Below are positions 12,648 to 31,181 of a stretch of 64,000 nt of DNA, one piece after another (the stretch's first letter is position 1; every line of letters starts with the position of its first letter). The DNA comes from Perca fluviatilis (taxonomy: Eukaryota > Chordata > Actinopteri > Perciformes > Percidae). The notes below the pieces were generated by a model. That model worked only from the letters and a program-made list of their open reading frames with translations. It was not told the DNA's origin and ran no database searches. A program made the position numbers and the translations under genes. The stretch lies in contig NC_053133.1 in assembly GCF_010015445.1 (NCBI RefSeq), forward strand, positions 22,587,922 to 22,651,921, read 5' to 3'.

Positions 12648-12890
12648 TTGAGGATTAGAATCACATCTCCGCAGTGTAAAAATGAGCTGAAAAGACACCT
12701 TCAGTGTCAGACTCACCTGCCCCTCCGGCTCCCTGTGGAGATCATCAGCCGGTCTACTGGCTTCTCTTATGCTGCACCCGAACTTTGGAACTCACTTCCC
12801 CCTCACATTCGCATGCTTGACTCTATAAAACAATTTACAACTGCTTTCAAAACCATTCTTTTCAAACTACCTTACTCACTTTAACTGCAA
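12648..12890 (+). pseudogene. LINE ORF2 C-terminal fragment
   Basis: An open frame reads SRSTGFSYAAPELWNSLPPH followed by IRMLDSIKQFTTAFKTILFK. The AAPxLWNSLPxxIR motif with a following LKTxLF is the C-terminal tail of reverse transcriptases of L2/CR1/Rex1-like LINEs. Only this tail is present, so it is a dead, 5'-truncated copy. Confidence 0.8.
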
Positions 12891-14240
12891 CAACTGCATC
12901 ATATTTTATACCCATTTTAACTCCTTGTTGAGATATGCTCTGTTCCTTATTGAATGTGTTATTGTTGATTTCATTATTTTATTACTGTAATGTTTCAGTT
13001 CGGTTTCTTGGTGTGTTTGTCAGTTTTTCACGCCAGAGTTCTGCCAGATATTTGCTGATGCAGTTTTCTTGAAACCACAAACCGTCTTGAATAACTTAAT
13101 TCATTTTGAATGTTGCTGTCGACCCTCATGTCAGCGGATGCTCTCATCAATGTCTGTTGCTATTCGTTGTATCAGACGACATCACAGCTGTCACGCTGAG
13201 AGACATCGCGCTAATTGTTTTATGATTTGCATCCGTCGATGGGCGAGTCTGTGCCCGACGCAAGGTTACAGATTTGATCCACTTAGATGCCAACTTGTTT
13301 CTGTTAACATCATGTGCCATCTTGTGTCTGTCAAAGTGTCAGTGTGCACACCACCGGCTGCTTGTTTAGGTCCCTCTGGATAAGTGCATGAGTTAAAAGC
13401 TGACTGAATTATTACATTCTGTTGCGGTTTGATTATAGCAGTAAAAAAAAAAAAAAACACCGTTCTTTGCTGCAGTCTGTTGACATTCCCTCACTATGTG
13501 TCCATGATGTTTTCAGGCATTCTATACAGTAAGTCCCGTATAGCTTCTTCCCCTACAGTACATCTCCACTAGTATTGTGCCATCAGTGCATTTTAATGCG
13601 GGCCTAATGTCAAGGTGGTATTTTTGGTAACACTATTCTGTATGGAATAATAAAAACTGATGGAAATATGCACAGAAAATATGCACACATGCAATTACCC
13701 ACAGGCTCTTAGATAGCAGACACCCTGCATGCTATAGCTTTAGTGTATTCATTGAGAATCAGAATTAATGACCTATACCATCACTTATGCTGGAGCCCAA
13801 AGGCATTATCATTTCATCCTCAGGGAGAGCACATGTAGTCTATGCTCGCTCAAGATCTTTTAGTATGAGCTATTAAAGCAGTAATGGAAGATGGGCCAAG
13901 CCTTCATTTCTAGTTTAGCGTCCCATAAAGGCAGCACAAATGGAGCAGTTACTCACACTATACAGCCTTTCTCATGGCTTGTACCTAGTCATTTCATGAA
14001 ACCTCAAACTTGACTTAAGTTTCCTTTTTCTTTTTTTGCCGTCATATCAATAGATTTAGTACAATTGTATTTGTGGCTCACAGTTTAATACAAAAGAAAT
14101 CCAAATTTCTTTACAGAGTGGCAGGACAATTAAAACAAAAAGTTTAAAGCATTGAGACAGACAGGCAACACACAGACAAGTTGTAACTTAGCAAGACATG
14201 TCTTTTCTTTATTCCTTAAGAAAGATAGTGTTGATGCAAA
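12891..14240. other. intronic, no gene recognised
   Basis: Non-coding; some open frames on both strands at 13069-13460 without family resemblance. Confidence 0.5.
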
Positions 14241-14950
14241 CCCCATGCTTTAAATGCTTTTTTGCCATAACGTAGACGGCAGTCTTTTGACCCCAAAAAA
14301 GTATCCAGGTTGATACACTGGAAGCATGCCAGATATATAATCTGGGGCCAGAGTTTTATAGATCAGGATCTTAAAGTCAATTCTATAATGAACAGGCAGG
14401 GGAGATGTTGGAGAATCAATGATATGATTAACTTTTTGGAAGCTATAGCCAACTGTCATTTATACTGAGGATTGTCCTCTGACAATGATAGTGCAGATGA
14501 GAAAATAGAGTTGACAAAAAAGTTGATATGGTCAGCTGAGTGGCCTTCAGTTATTAAAGTGCCCTCATAGCAATAAACTTAATGAGCAGCAGTGAGTGGT
14601 GCAGCGAGTGCTTTGTAGGCTACATCCAGGCTGCCTTGCCATATTAGTGGAGGTTGTTGGGGTTATGCAGCACAGTCCTCAGGGCTGAGGCCGTTCCATC
14701 ATACTGTATCTACATATGTTCTCGGGTAAAAATCTATATTATTTAAGATGTATTTTTAAATTATATTATACCGAACATTAATCAAAGATAATGAGCAAAG
14801 TACGAGAGAGCATTTCTTTTTGTGATCATTTCTATATTATAGAAAGCACCTACTGTATGCTCTTGTTAGTCAAGATGTGGGCTGCCGCATTTTGAATAAG
14901 CTGAAGCTGCTGAATGGCTTTCATGTTGCAGTAATAGTCTGGAGGACGAG
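14240..14950 (-). pseudogene. LINE reverse-transcriptase remnant (minus strand)
   Basis: On the minus strand, 14870-14950 reads DYYCNMKAIQQLQLIQNAAA then HILT. The stretch 14250-14459 contains LPVHYRIDFKILIYKTLAPD then YISGML. These are consecutive motifs of L2/Rex1-type reverse transcriptases, separated here by about 400 bp instead of a few dozen. An insertion or rearrangement has therefore split the copy. Stops and frameshifts are frequent, so it is inactive. Confidence 0.78.
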
Positions 14951-20894
<5,944 letters not shown>

Positions 20895-21009
20895 GAGCTG
20901 GTGGGCAGTAACCCTCCGCAGAGGAACTGGAAGGGAATAGCGATCGCCCTTCTTGTCATTCTGGTCATCTGCTCACTGATCGTCACCTCCGTCATCCTGT
21001 TGACACCAG
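20895..21009 (+). CDS. dpp6: dpp6 exon: cytoplasmic tail end and transmembrane helix
   Basis: The exon follows a strong polypyrimidine tract ending in TAG and ends at CAG before GTACAC. It encodes 38 codons plus one base (phase 1 exit). It begins [13 protein letters not shown], the conserved juxtamembrane tail found after the variable first exon of DPP6. An uninterrupted hydrophobic helix follows at exon residues 14-36 (Gly14 to Leu36), then Thr-Pro. In DPP6 and DPP10 this helix and the short tail contact the Kv4 voltage sensor region. GSNPPQRN without the extra serine of DPP10 (GSNSPPQRN, from memory) favours DPP6. No start codon belongs here, so the N-terminus comes from an exon upstream that I could not identify. 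Confidence 0.96.
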
Positions 21010-21874
21010 GTACACGGCGCAGGACGAGGAGGGGGGGTCACGACACCATACACCACACATCGCTCTGTTTACACGGATATTATTATGCACAGACATGCCC
21101 ATCAGGTTTCACAATCAATCTCACCGCAAACAATGCAAACAATAGCGTGTGTATGTCTGTATCTCTGTCCTTGTGTGTGTGGTCCACGCTCTCATGCAAT
21201 GTTTGCAGTGTCACCCACTGTACTGTCACGTTAGTTATCTTACACACGGACACTCTTCCTTGTAGTACCGGACACATTTAGGGAAGGTTGGTAAACCGCA
21301 TTGGAGTCAGCTTGCGCTGCATTGCTTTCTTCATAAACACATTTTCCATCTGTCTCCTTTACTTAGAGCTTCTATACCCCTGCACACACAACACAACATG
21401 CACGTTTTGGACATCCGCAATTTCCTTAGTTATTTTAAGGCTTCCGAGTTTCATTTCAGAGTGACCTTCAGGTTTCCTGTTTGCACATTTACATACAAGT
21501 TTAATCAATAGGCCATCTGTGTATATTTAGGCTCATAAAGCGCATTGATATGGCTTTATGCGCTGCCAGAGCCAAAATCAGTCAATACAACTGCCAATGT
21601 GTGTCCAGTATAATTCAGTTACAAAGACAGTTATCACTGCGCCCTTGTTTATGATTTTCTGTCTCAGACAATTGCAGTTTTGTTTGTTTTATTTGGATCC
21701 CCATTAGCTTCAGCATACGCTAAAAGCTATTCTTCCTGGGGTCCTTGATGTTTCAATATTCAGTATAGAAATTGAGTAATATTATTGTGTGCGAAGGTGT
21801 TTATCATGTTGATGATGATAAACATCATTACCATTATGGTTGTCATCCTTATGTTATTATTTACCTTAAGTTAG

Positions 21875-22541
21875 GGCTGGGGGTAAACGATTATTTATTA
21901 AACGATTAATCGGGCGATTATTTTATCGATTAGTCGACTAATCTAACGACTAATTGGACGATTAATCTAACGATTATTTTTCTGTTGCTCGATTAATAAA
22001 AACCATAATGTATCTCAAATAAATACCAAAAAAATCTTAATAATACACTTTATTAAACAGTTTTGCACAGCAAAAAATCTTCTCCTTTACACAAAATTAA
22101 ATAAATACAATTATTTTACTGTTATAGAAAATGAAAGGCCAGCCTGTTTACTCTTTTACAGTACAAACATAACTCTCTCATAACTCAAAAAAATTATTAA
22201 GTTGTAGTGCAAAAAAACACCGTGCAGTGTACAGTATAGACATTCCTGAGAGTGTTTAACACAAAATAAAATTCCTGTTTTCAGTTTTACAGTCCCAACA
22301 TAAATCTATCCTGTACAAAGCTACTGCAATCTGCTTTCTACTGTTAGGTAGATCTAGCAGCTGTACACTTTGGTGGTGCTAGGCTAACAAACGCATCCTA
22401 GCTCTCTGTGTGTTCGTGCTAGGTTAGTAGCTAACGTTCACGTTAGCTAACGTTAGCTACTATAGATAGCTGTGTTCTGCAGCCGTAAGCTAGCTACCAT
22501 TCAAGCCAACATTAGATGATAACTAACGTTAGCTAAACACT
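21875..22541. mobile_element. truncated TAGGGCTGGGG-type element rich in CGATTA
   Basis: It starts TAGGGCTGGGGGTAAACGAT and continues with repeated CGATTAATC/GACTAATC motifs, but has no right-hand end. It runs into the AACGTTAGCTAACG-rich stretch and then abuts the next element at 22542. Confidence 0.6.
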
Positions 22542-23026
22542 AGTGCTGTCAAACGATTAAAATATTTAATCGCGATTAATCGCATTAATGTCATAGTTAA
22601 CTCATGATTAATCGCAATCGCACATTTTTATCTATTTTAAATGTCCCTTGACTTCTTTTTGTCCTATTATATTTTCTCATTTTAATACTCTTATCAACAT
22701 GGAAAAGTGGATTGGCTTGCTTTGTGCAAATTATTTTTTTATTGAAATGGAAATGGAATGGAAATTGATTTATTTGAAACGGGGACAATGCACAAATAAA
22801 CATTATTATATGTATGTAGGTAGATGTAGGCATGTTTTGATTTTTTTTGATTTTTTTTTCTTTTCGTCAAATTTCTTTGATCTTTTTTGTCTTGTTGATT
22901 TTATCACCTTGGAAATGAGTTTGTTATTTTAAAAATGTGACAAGGGGGGGGCCTTATATAAGCTGAAGCCTCTGACCCTACCCTTTGATTACAACCAATA
23001 AATTCATTCATTCATTCATTCAAGGA
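22542..23026. repeat. AGTGCTGTCAAACGATTAA repeat ending in (ATTC)n
   Basis: It starts AGTGCTGTCAAACGATTAAA and carries the GCGATTAATCGCATTAATG core common in fish genomes. It ends in an ATTCATTC tetranucleotide run at about 23002-23023. The limits are approximate and no ORF is convincing. Confidence 0.6.
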
Positions 23027-23460
23027 TGTCGGGGGGCGTGGTCTGCTATCCTAAAATACATCCAATGTTTCTACATAATCCTAGACAGGTGTCGGAGCAA
23101 CAGTATTGCCGGCGTAGACCTTATTGTAGCAGCAGGTGTCAAAGCAGCAAGAACGCCTAAAACGCCTCGTCACCTCCTGGCCGTGTCCTGTTCCTGTCCC
23201 GGGGCGTTTGTAATGGACTCGGATAAACCGGAGCTGTTTATTGTGCCAATTCCCAACAAGGCGGGCCAACGGGAGTCAGGCAGAAAGAGGAGGCCGAGCA
23301 GGTGGTGTTTCCAGCCTGTACCTCGCCCTAATCTGTTCTCTCCCTGTTTCGACTCTATGTGCTAAAGCAGAACCGCTGTTCCGTTCCAAGTCTCAACGCA
23401 AGCCCGGGTTCTTGCAGCAACTGTGGGCCCTCCGGCAGACGGCCCATTAAAAGGGGTTTA
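23027..23460. other. GC-rich unclassified island
   Basis: The base composition is clearly higher in GC than the flanks. An open frame with an internal start at 23213 (MDSDKPELFIVPIPNKAG...) runs to a stop at about 23365. I recognise no family. It lies downstream of the transmembrane exon, so it cannot supply the usual dpp6 N-terminus. Confidence 0.35.
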
Positions 23461-24820
<1,360 letters not shown>

Positions 24821-25292
24821 TTTGCTCTCCTTTTTCTTTCTCTGACAACCTGTGCCTGCTCTAACTGATAGATCCATATTGCGAAGAGGTTGCTCTGTTC
24901 TCTACATCAATACAACTAGGTCAGATGTTCACAATTGGCATCTGGGTATTCCTCAGACTGAAGGATGTCAGGCTGACTGACAGAGTGACAGCTAGCTGAA
25001 CCTGTGGGAGGATCACATGTTACGTTAATTTGGTGCAGCTGAATGCAAGCAGTCACAGAGATTGTTGCATGAAACCAACTCTAAGTTAGATCACTCTCAT
25101 GGCTACTTCAGCGGCATTCAACATTGTGTTGAACATACAGTATTTGAAATCCTTATTTTATTTTATTTTGTCGTGAATTTTTCAGAACAGGTTACTTTGT
25201 GAATTCAGTATATTAGGAGCAAAATGGCTCTCATGTACTGTATAGTGAAAAAGGATCTGTTAATATAGGGTATGTCATTAACTTATTGTCTT

Positions 25293-25986
25293 TTAAAGTG
25301 CCCATATTATGAAAAAAACACTTTTTCTGGTATTTGGGGTGTTCTTTTGTGTCTCTGGTGCTTCCACACACATACAAACTTTGAAAAAAATACATACATG
25401 CTGTTTTGAGTGAGATACGGTTTCTGAATGTGTCCTGCCTTCAGTCTCCTGGTGAGCTGTTCAAAATCGGCTCGGACTGTGACGTCACAATCCGAAATGA
25501 GCTGGCTAACCACAACCGTTAGCTCGTAGCGTTAGCATTAGCATGCTAACGCTAATGCTAACACTAGCATGGTACCTCGTTCTCAATAGCAAAGCACTGC
25601 TACAACACACACAAGTTCACCATAATCTACAAAAGAACTACTTACATGTGCGCCCTCATTTAGAAGTCTCCCAGCTAATCCTGCCTTGTAACTGACTGAA
25701 GTTGGAGAAACAGCCTTTCTTTTACTTCTATGGAGCTAGCTAGCTGACATGATCTACTGAGCATGTGCGAGTGCAATCAAAGATAGTACAGAAGAAGAAG
25801 AAAAGAGGTCTCACTCTGTAGCTAAAACAGAAACCAGGTGAAAAGAGGATCTACAGCAGTGAGAGAAAGCTGTGCAGTACAACAAAAATATGGTGTTTTT
25901 TGAAAATTAAACCATGTAAACCTATTCTGGTACAACCTTAAAATACAATTATGAACCTGAAAATGAGCATAATATGGGCGCTTTAA
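25293..25986 (-). mobile_element. TTAA-bounded non-autonomous DNA transposon, copy B2
   Basis: Inverted ends TTAAAGTGCCCATATTATG and CATAATATGGGCGCTTTAA, both at TTAA. It is the reverse-orientation relative of B1: its right part is the complement of B1's left part (GAACCTGAAAATGAGCATAA). It holds a perfect 12-bp-arm hairpin GTTAGCATTAGC...GCTAATGCTAAC near 25530-25561. Confidence 0.87.
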
Positions 25987-26912
25987 AGAGTAGCTACAGT
26001 GTAGAACTTTATTTGAAGTATAATCTAAACAAAAGACAAAGATTCCTGTGTGCACAGTTGCACTCAGGAACATTACCATTAGCCCGAGAGACCTGCAGGT
26101 TTAATGCCACTCCAGAGGAGGTTTGTTGTGTAAGCTAGCTGAAATGGACAATGGGGTTCATTTCTTTTTCTTTTCTTTTTTTCATTTATGTTGATTTCTT
26201 TTGGCTGGATGACTGACAAACTTCAGTTGTGCTTCAGGAAGGGAACCAGTTTTATAGCAGATTTTATTTGCCAAGCTTTGGAGAGAAGGGCAAAATATTT
26301 TGTTCATGACATAGTTGTAAAATAACCTGTGATTTTGTAATAAAGCTGTATAAAGGAATTCAGATATAAAAAAAAGTTCTCCACCCACAGAAACTAATCA
26401 TGTTTTTTTCTTATTTAGATTTTTCTTATTTTGTATATTCATTCATGGTTTCTATGAATATTATTTTCCAACACAACGGTCTAAATGTTGTCTCCAAACC
26501 ACCAGGAATAAAATTCTGGGCGAGAAATTATGAGAGTGATTATTATTTAGCTGACCCTTTTAAAATTCAGACATATTGAGTTTAAAAATGCTGTAATCCA
26601 CACAAAAAAAAGTTGGAAGGATCTCACTTTGTTTTTTTGGCTCTCTGAACACTGCTGCTTGAACATTCTGCTGGATTTGGCATCTCATACCGCATCACCA
26701 ATAACAGAAGATGCATCCTTTTTTGTTGCCGGTGTTAGAATTTCATTTTCATTTTCATCTTGTACAATATTGTATTTTCTTAAACCGACTACTGCGTGAC
26801 AAGAGTTGAGGACAGACCCGTGCACATGCCAGAGAGTGATCAGAAACTTGGATAACAACGAAAACACACCGGGCGCGTAAAAGCGTTGTGTATAGCTCAC
26901 GAAGCGTAAAAA

Positions 26913-26946
<34 letters not shown>

Positions 26947-28952
26947 GAGGGTACCTGGAAGTGCTCTGTGTGTGTGCACGCATATGTGTCTGTGGGAGTG
27001 TATGTCAGAGTGAGGGTGTTTGAAAATGCTCTTCCTGTGTGTGTATGTGTGTTAGGTGGATGAAAAGGGGGGGAATGGAATGTGTGTGTGTGTGTGTGCG
27101 GTCCGTCGGTCCGTGTGCCTAATCGCGTGTCACTCTGTGAGAAGTCAAGACAGCCAAAAACACCATGAACCTAGGTTTTATTTTGAAATGTCTTTGATTT
27201 TTGTAAAACATCCTGCTGCACTGTGGTCTTCCTGTATGTGATTACTTGCCTGGCTTGACACATTCGCTCGCATCTCACACAAGAAATAGAGGTGATGCAG
27301 ATGCAACTGCTGTAGCGTGCGAGGCGACGCGGCCTCTCTGTGGCCAGTATGAACGGACAGATTGGATAACATGGGCACTGGAATAAAAATAACTGCGCTA
27401 CGCGTCTCTGTGGGACACTTACGTGGCTATATGCGATGTTTACGCGTTTTCACTGTAAGAAAGTGTTAATACACCACAGATTTTATCAAACTACACCAAC
27501 TAATACGTTTGTGTTTCTCCACACTGGGTTAAACTTGCCATAACTGATTTTTGGCAGCAGAATCCAGTTGTTAAAGACATTATTGACATATTATCACCTC
27601 ATAACTTTGATATGGCAAACATGCAGGCACAAAGCAAGATTAGAATTCATTTGGAGTCATGTTTCTGTCCACCCTGTGAACATTAGTCTAATATTTACTC
27701 TGCTTTTAGTTCTCTATTGGCCTCCAGTTCAAAGGTAAGTTGTTAGTTTTTTCTTTCAGGTGGTGAATATCTAATTCTAGAATGACCTACTTGCAAAACC
27801 TCAATATGATTAGATAGGATTACCTTTTCTTTTGTAGTCAACACTGCAGAGTTACTGTATTTGACTCAGTCCCAGAGAGACACACTGTTATCTTTCAAAT
27901 TGCCAGGTTCAATGTTCGATCAAACTCTATTGTGTTGAGAAAAGGCTGTGTTACATTAGCATATAAACTGAGCTGACCCCACTGGGGCCGACAGTTGGCT
28001 TTTGTCTGACTAATTCAAAGTTTCTGCCTATGATCACACCCTCTGTGAGGGTAAGATAAAGACATATTTTACTACAGAAAATGAATTTGCCTTTAAGAGA
28101 TTGTGCTACAGTATATAAAAGAAAGTAATTTTAACTGTAAACTCTCACATGTATAACTTAATTTGTTCCCGTGACTGCTGCTGTGTTCAAGCTATAAATC
28201 TGGCTATCACAACTAATTATAAAATCACTATTTATCCCTGTTAAGCCTCGCCATCTGATGGGAGGATGCAACTTATGTGCACTATTACGTTCCCCTGCAG
28301 TCTATACACTGTCTGGTGACTCTGATAATAACGATCAAAACTCAAGTGATGCACCGAGCAGATGCCTTCAAAGGTGTTTATGTCCCTCATGATGAAATCG
28401 GGGAGGAACCGAGGATCAGTCGGTGCCTGTCCATCTGTTAGGCACAATATGCCACGCGCACACAGCTGACGCACGAGTTCGGAGAGTGATGCAAGTCGTT
28501 GTTACGCTCTTGCAATTTAAAACCACTTTGATTGGTAAAAGAAAAGGAACTGATTTTTTTTTACTTGCTGAATTTAGTCTAAAACGGTTTCTTCACTTAT
28601 CCTTGAGTCAAATATTATATTTTCTCAGTAACCACTGGTTTTACAATGACTTGCACTGGCTGAATGGGTGGGGGGGGACTAGATTTATGACATATCCCAA
28701 TCAATCGTGTATAATTACATGTACTGTACTACTGTATTGTATTACTGTCTTGTTTTAGAAGGAAAAAGATAAATCGAAGTTATGCTGGGTATCTGCTATT
28801 AAAAAACTTGATGAACCATCTGTCTAATACGCATTGTTGTTTTTAACGAACAGTTGCGGCCGTTACACACACATAAACCACGGCCTTAGCTGCAAGTAGC
28901 TTCTCACTGGACGCTGGTTCTGTCCTCTGCGGTGCGGACACACATGATTACT
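25987..28952. other. intronic, no gene recognised; (TG)n tracts
   Basis: Contains (TG)n at about 26917-26945 and a shorter one near 27078. CG-containing motifs around 26860-26910 and 27310-27440 suggest an old mobile element, but no ends are readable. Confidence 0.5.
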
Positions 28953-28960
28953 TGAAGCCT

Positions 28961-29624
28961 AGTCTCGTTTTCCACAGGGCTGCAGAGGAGGGTCTGGCTA
29001 GTCCACACAGAATTCTGCAATGGGAGAAAAACGTGCTCTGGTTTATTGGCATTTCTTTAAACCAATCACAATCGTCACGATGCAGCTGCAAAATAGCCTC
29101 GGGAAGAAACTTGGGTAACACTTTACTTGAAGGTATCTACATAAGAGTGACATGACACTGTCACGAACACATGACACTGTCATGACACATGAACCCTAAC
29201 CCTAACCCTAAATTGTCATGACAAAAACCGAATGGCACTTAATGACAGAAGCGTTATCTCATAAACGTTTATGACTTGTTTATAATGTTTATGACACACA
29301 CGCACAGTGTTATGTCACTCTTATGTAGATACCTTCAAGTGTTACCGAAACTTGTTTTGGTGGAACATGTGTAGTTCAAAGGTTGTTTTAGTCGTGCAAC
29401 AGAAAACTCAGATTGGACAGATAGTCTAGCTAGCTGTCTGGATTTACCCTGCAGAGATCTGAGGAGAAGTTAACCATAGTCCTCATAAATCCACCGGAGT
29501 TTAAAATTAAAACACAAAGAAAGCGGAAGGTGACAGACATCCGGCCAAAATGAAAGACATCCGGTGGAATTTCCGGCGGCACCTGAACAATCCCAGAAAT
29601 GAAACCTCGTCGATATAGACTACA
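28961..29624 (+). mobile_element. hairpin-bearing hAT-like element, copy A2
   Basis: It runs from AGTCTCGTTTTCCACAGG to GATATAGACTACA and is flanked by an exact 8-bp duplication TGAAGCCT (28953-28960 and 29625-29632). It matches A1, A3 and A4 throughout apart from a 233-bp inserted element at 29114-29346. Removing the insert and its duplication leaves about 423 bp, in line with the other copies. Confidence 0.88.
29114..29346. mobile_element. MITE with GGTAACACTT ends, nested in A2
   Basis: Terminal inverted repeats of about 40 bp: GGTAACACTTTACTTGAAGG... on the left and the complement of GGTAACACTTGAAGGTATC on the right. The right copy lacks five bases. An exact 8-bp duplication GAAACTTG flanks it (29106-29113 and 29347-29354). 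The interior holds CCCTAA repeats and the inverted ATGACACTGTC motifs. Confidence 0.92.
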
Positions 29625-29632
29625 TGAAGCCT

Positions 29633-30635
29633 GACCAGATGGATTCTCACGTTTTATCGCAAGAATCCAGCTGCCTGTGCAAAGCAATCACCTTGCTTCT
29701 TCGCTCTTCAAATAAACGGCTCACAACTCATACATGTGCACCCCGTGATGAGGGGTCACAAGTGCAGTTTGATAGGGCGTCGGCTTTTGCCAGACGTTTT
29801 TCACTTTCTTCACTAAATGATTAACAACCCTACTTGCAGTTCAAATGTGTTTCAGTTAAATACCTAAATTTGTAATGCATACAAGGTTTCAAGACTGTGT
29901 GGATCACACAACTTATTCCCCATCATCTGTTACTGATATTTCAGACCCTCTTGAGACATTTGGCTGTCATTAAAGTGTGAATACTGCTCTTTGGTGTTAT
30001 TTTTCTGACGTAAGCTCTCAGACTTGGATAATCACAGATCTCAGACTCGTATAATCACATCCAGTTGTTACGATCTCACATTGATCCGAAGGCTGACATT
30101 AAACTTTTTTTTTTTTTTCTCTCTCTTCAACAGTGTGTAATGTCATGGTGTTAACATGACAAGAGGAAGTTGTTAAGTGTCATTTTTTTGTTGCCAGACT
30201 GTCTGAACCTCCCCTTCTCGCATCCTTCTGCTCTTTGGAGCTGATTTCTCCGACAGCTGCGACACACGGATCAAAGCATGCGTCAGATTAAAATTAGGGG
30301 ACGAGGTCACAGTTAGGCTTTGCTGAGGAAACATTTGGAGCTCTTCTTCTCTGTGGTTCGGTGGTGCTATAGCAGTTAGAAAAACATTTCTCCACTCATG
30401 ACTTTGTTTTGTTTCTCCCTCTGTCCAGTTTGTCCGTTACCGACATGGCATTTCGTTTTGATGAGTCATTGTGACTATTAATCCGTCTCAGGCAATAGTT
30501 TGCTAATGTGAGGATGATATGAGTCTACCAGTTTCGTGGAACAATACTTAGCTTTATGACTAAATACCTGCAAAACTAAAGGGATTGCCATCATCTTTAG
30601 ACACGCTTTGTGAGCATTGTAAGCATGTTGGCATA
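29633..30635. other. intronic, no gene recognised
   Basis: No exon, repeat ends or RNA gene recognised. One T run near 30100. Confidence 0.5.
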
Positions 30636-31181
30636 TAAGGGTGTAAATCACAAGTTTCAATGTTATATTGATTCTTTGGACACGATACAATATTTACTGA
30701 TATCTCAAAGTCTGTCACGGTACGATTTCCATTCAATTCAGATGCCTGCGATCAATATGAGATGATATCATATGCCTATTTACACAGTTACATTTATATC
30801 AACTCAATAAAGCTTACAACTTTCAGGTTGCTCACGTCACATTTACGTCATCTCTGTCAGTTGGAGGCTGCGCAGTAACGCTCAGCGCTCACCGGAAAAG
30901 GGCTTCTAATATGCTTCACTGGTCTCCATCCAGAGCAACGGGATCTGTTGGTCCAGTTTATGTAACTGAGGTCTTCCAGGCATTTCAATTAAAAACAAAA
31001 TATTCTTTAGAATAAAAAGAATAAATATGAAATGGCAATCTTAAATAAAGGGGCATCTTACAGAATATATGTATTGATATTTGTAATGTAATGATAGTTG
31101 CACTTTGCATTGATAATATTGGATGGTGGATCGTTGAATCTATATATATCGATGCAGATCGGTGTATCGTTCAACCCCCTA
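30636..31181. mobile_element. hAT-like MITE (TAAGGGTG...CAACCCCCTA)
   Basis: Short inverted ends and ATCGATGCAGATCGG-type interior, flanked by octamers TTGGCATA (30628-30635) and TTAGCATA (31182-31189) that agree at 7 of 8 bases. No coding capacity. Confidence 0.7.

Noticed and set aside
29190..29212. CCCTAA repeats resembling interstitial telomere sequence (also 33986-34033)
   Set aside because: They lie at the same place in two copies of the GGTAACACTT MITE and so belong to the element, not to a telomere fusion.
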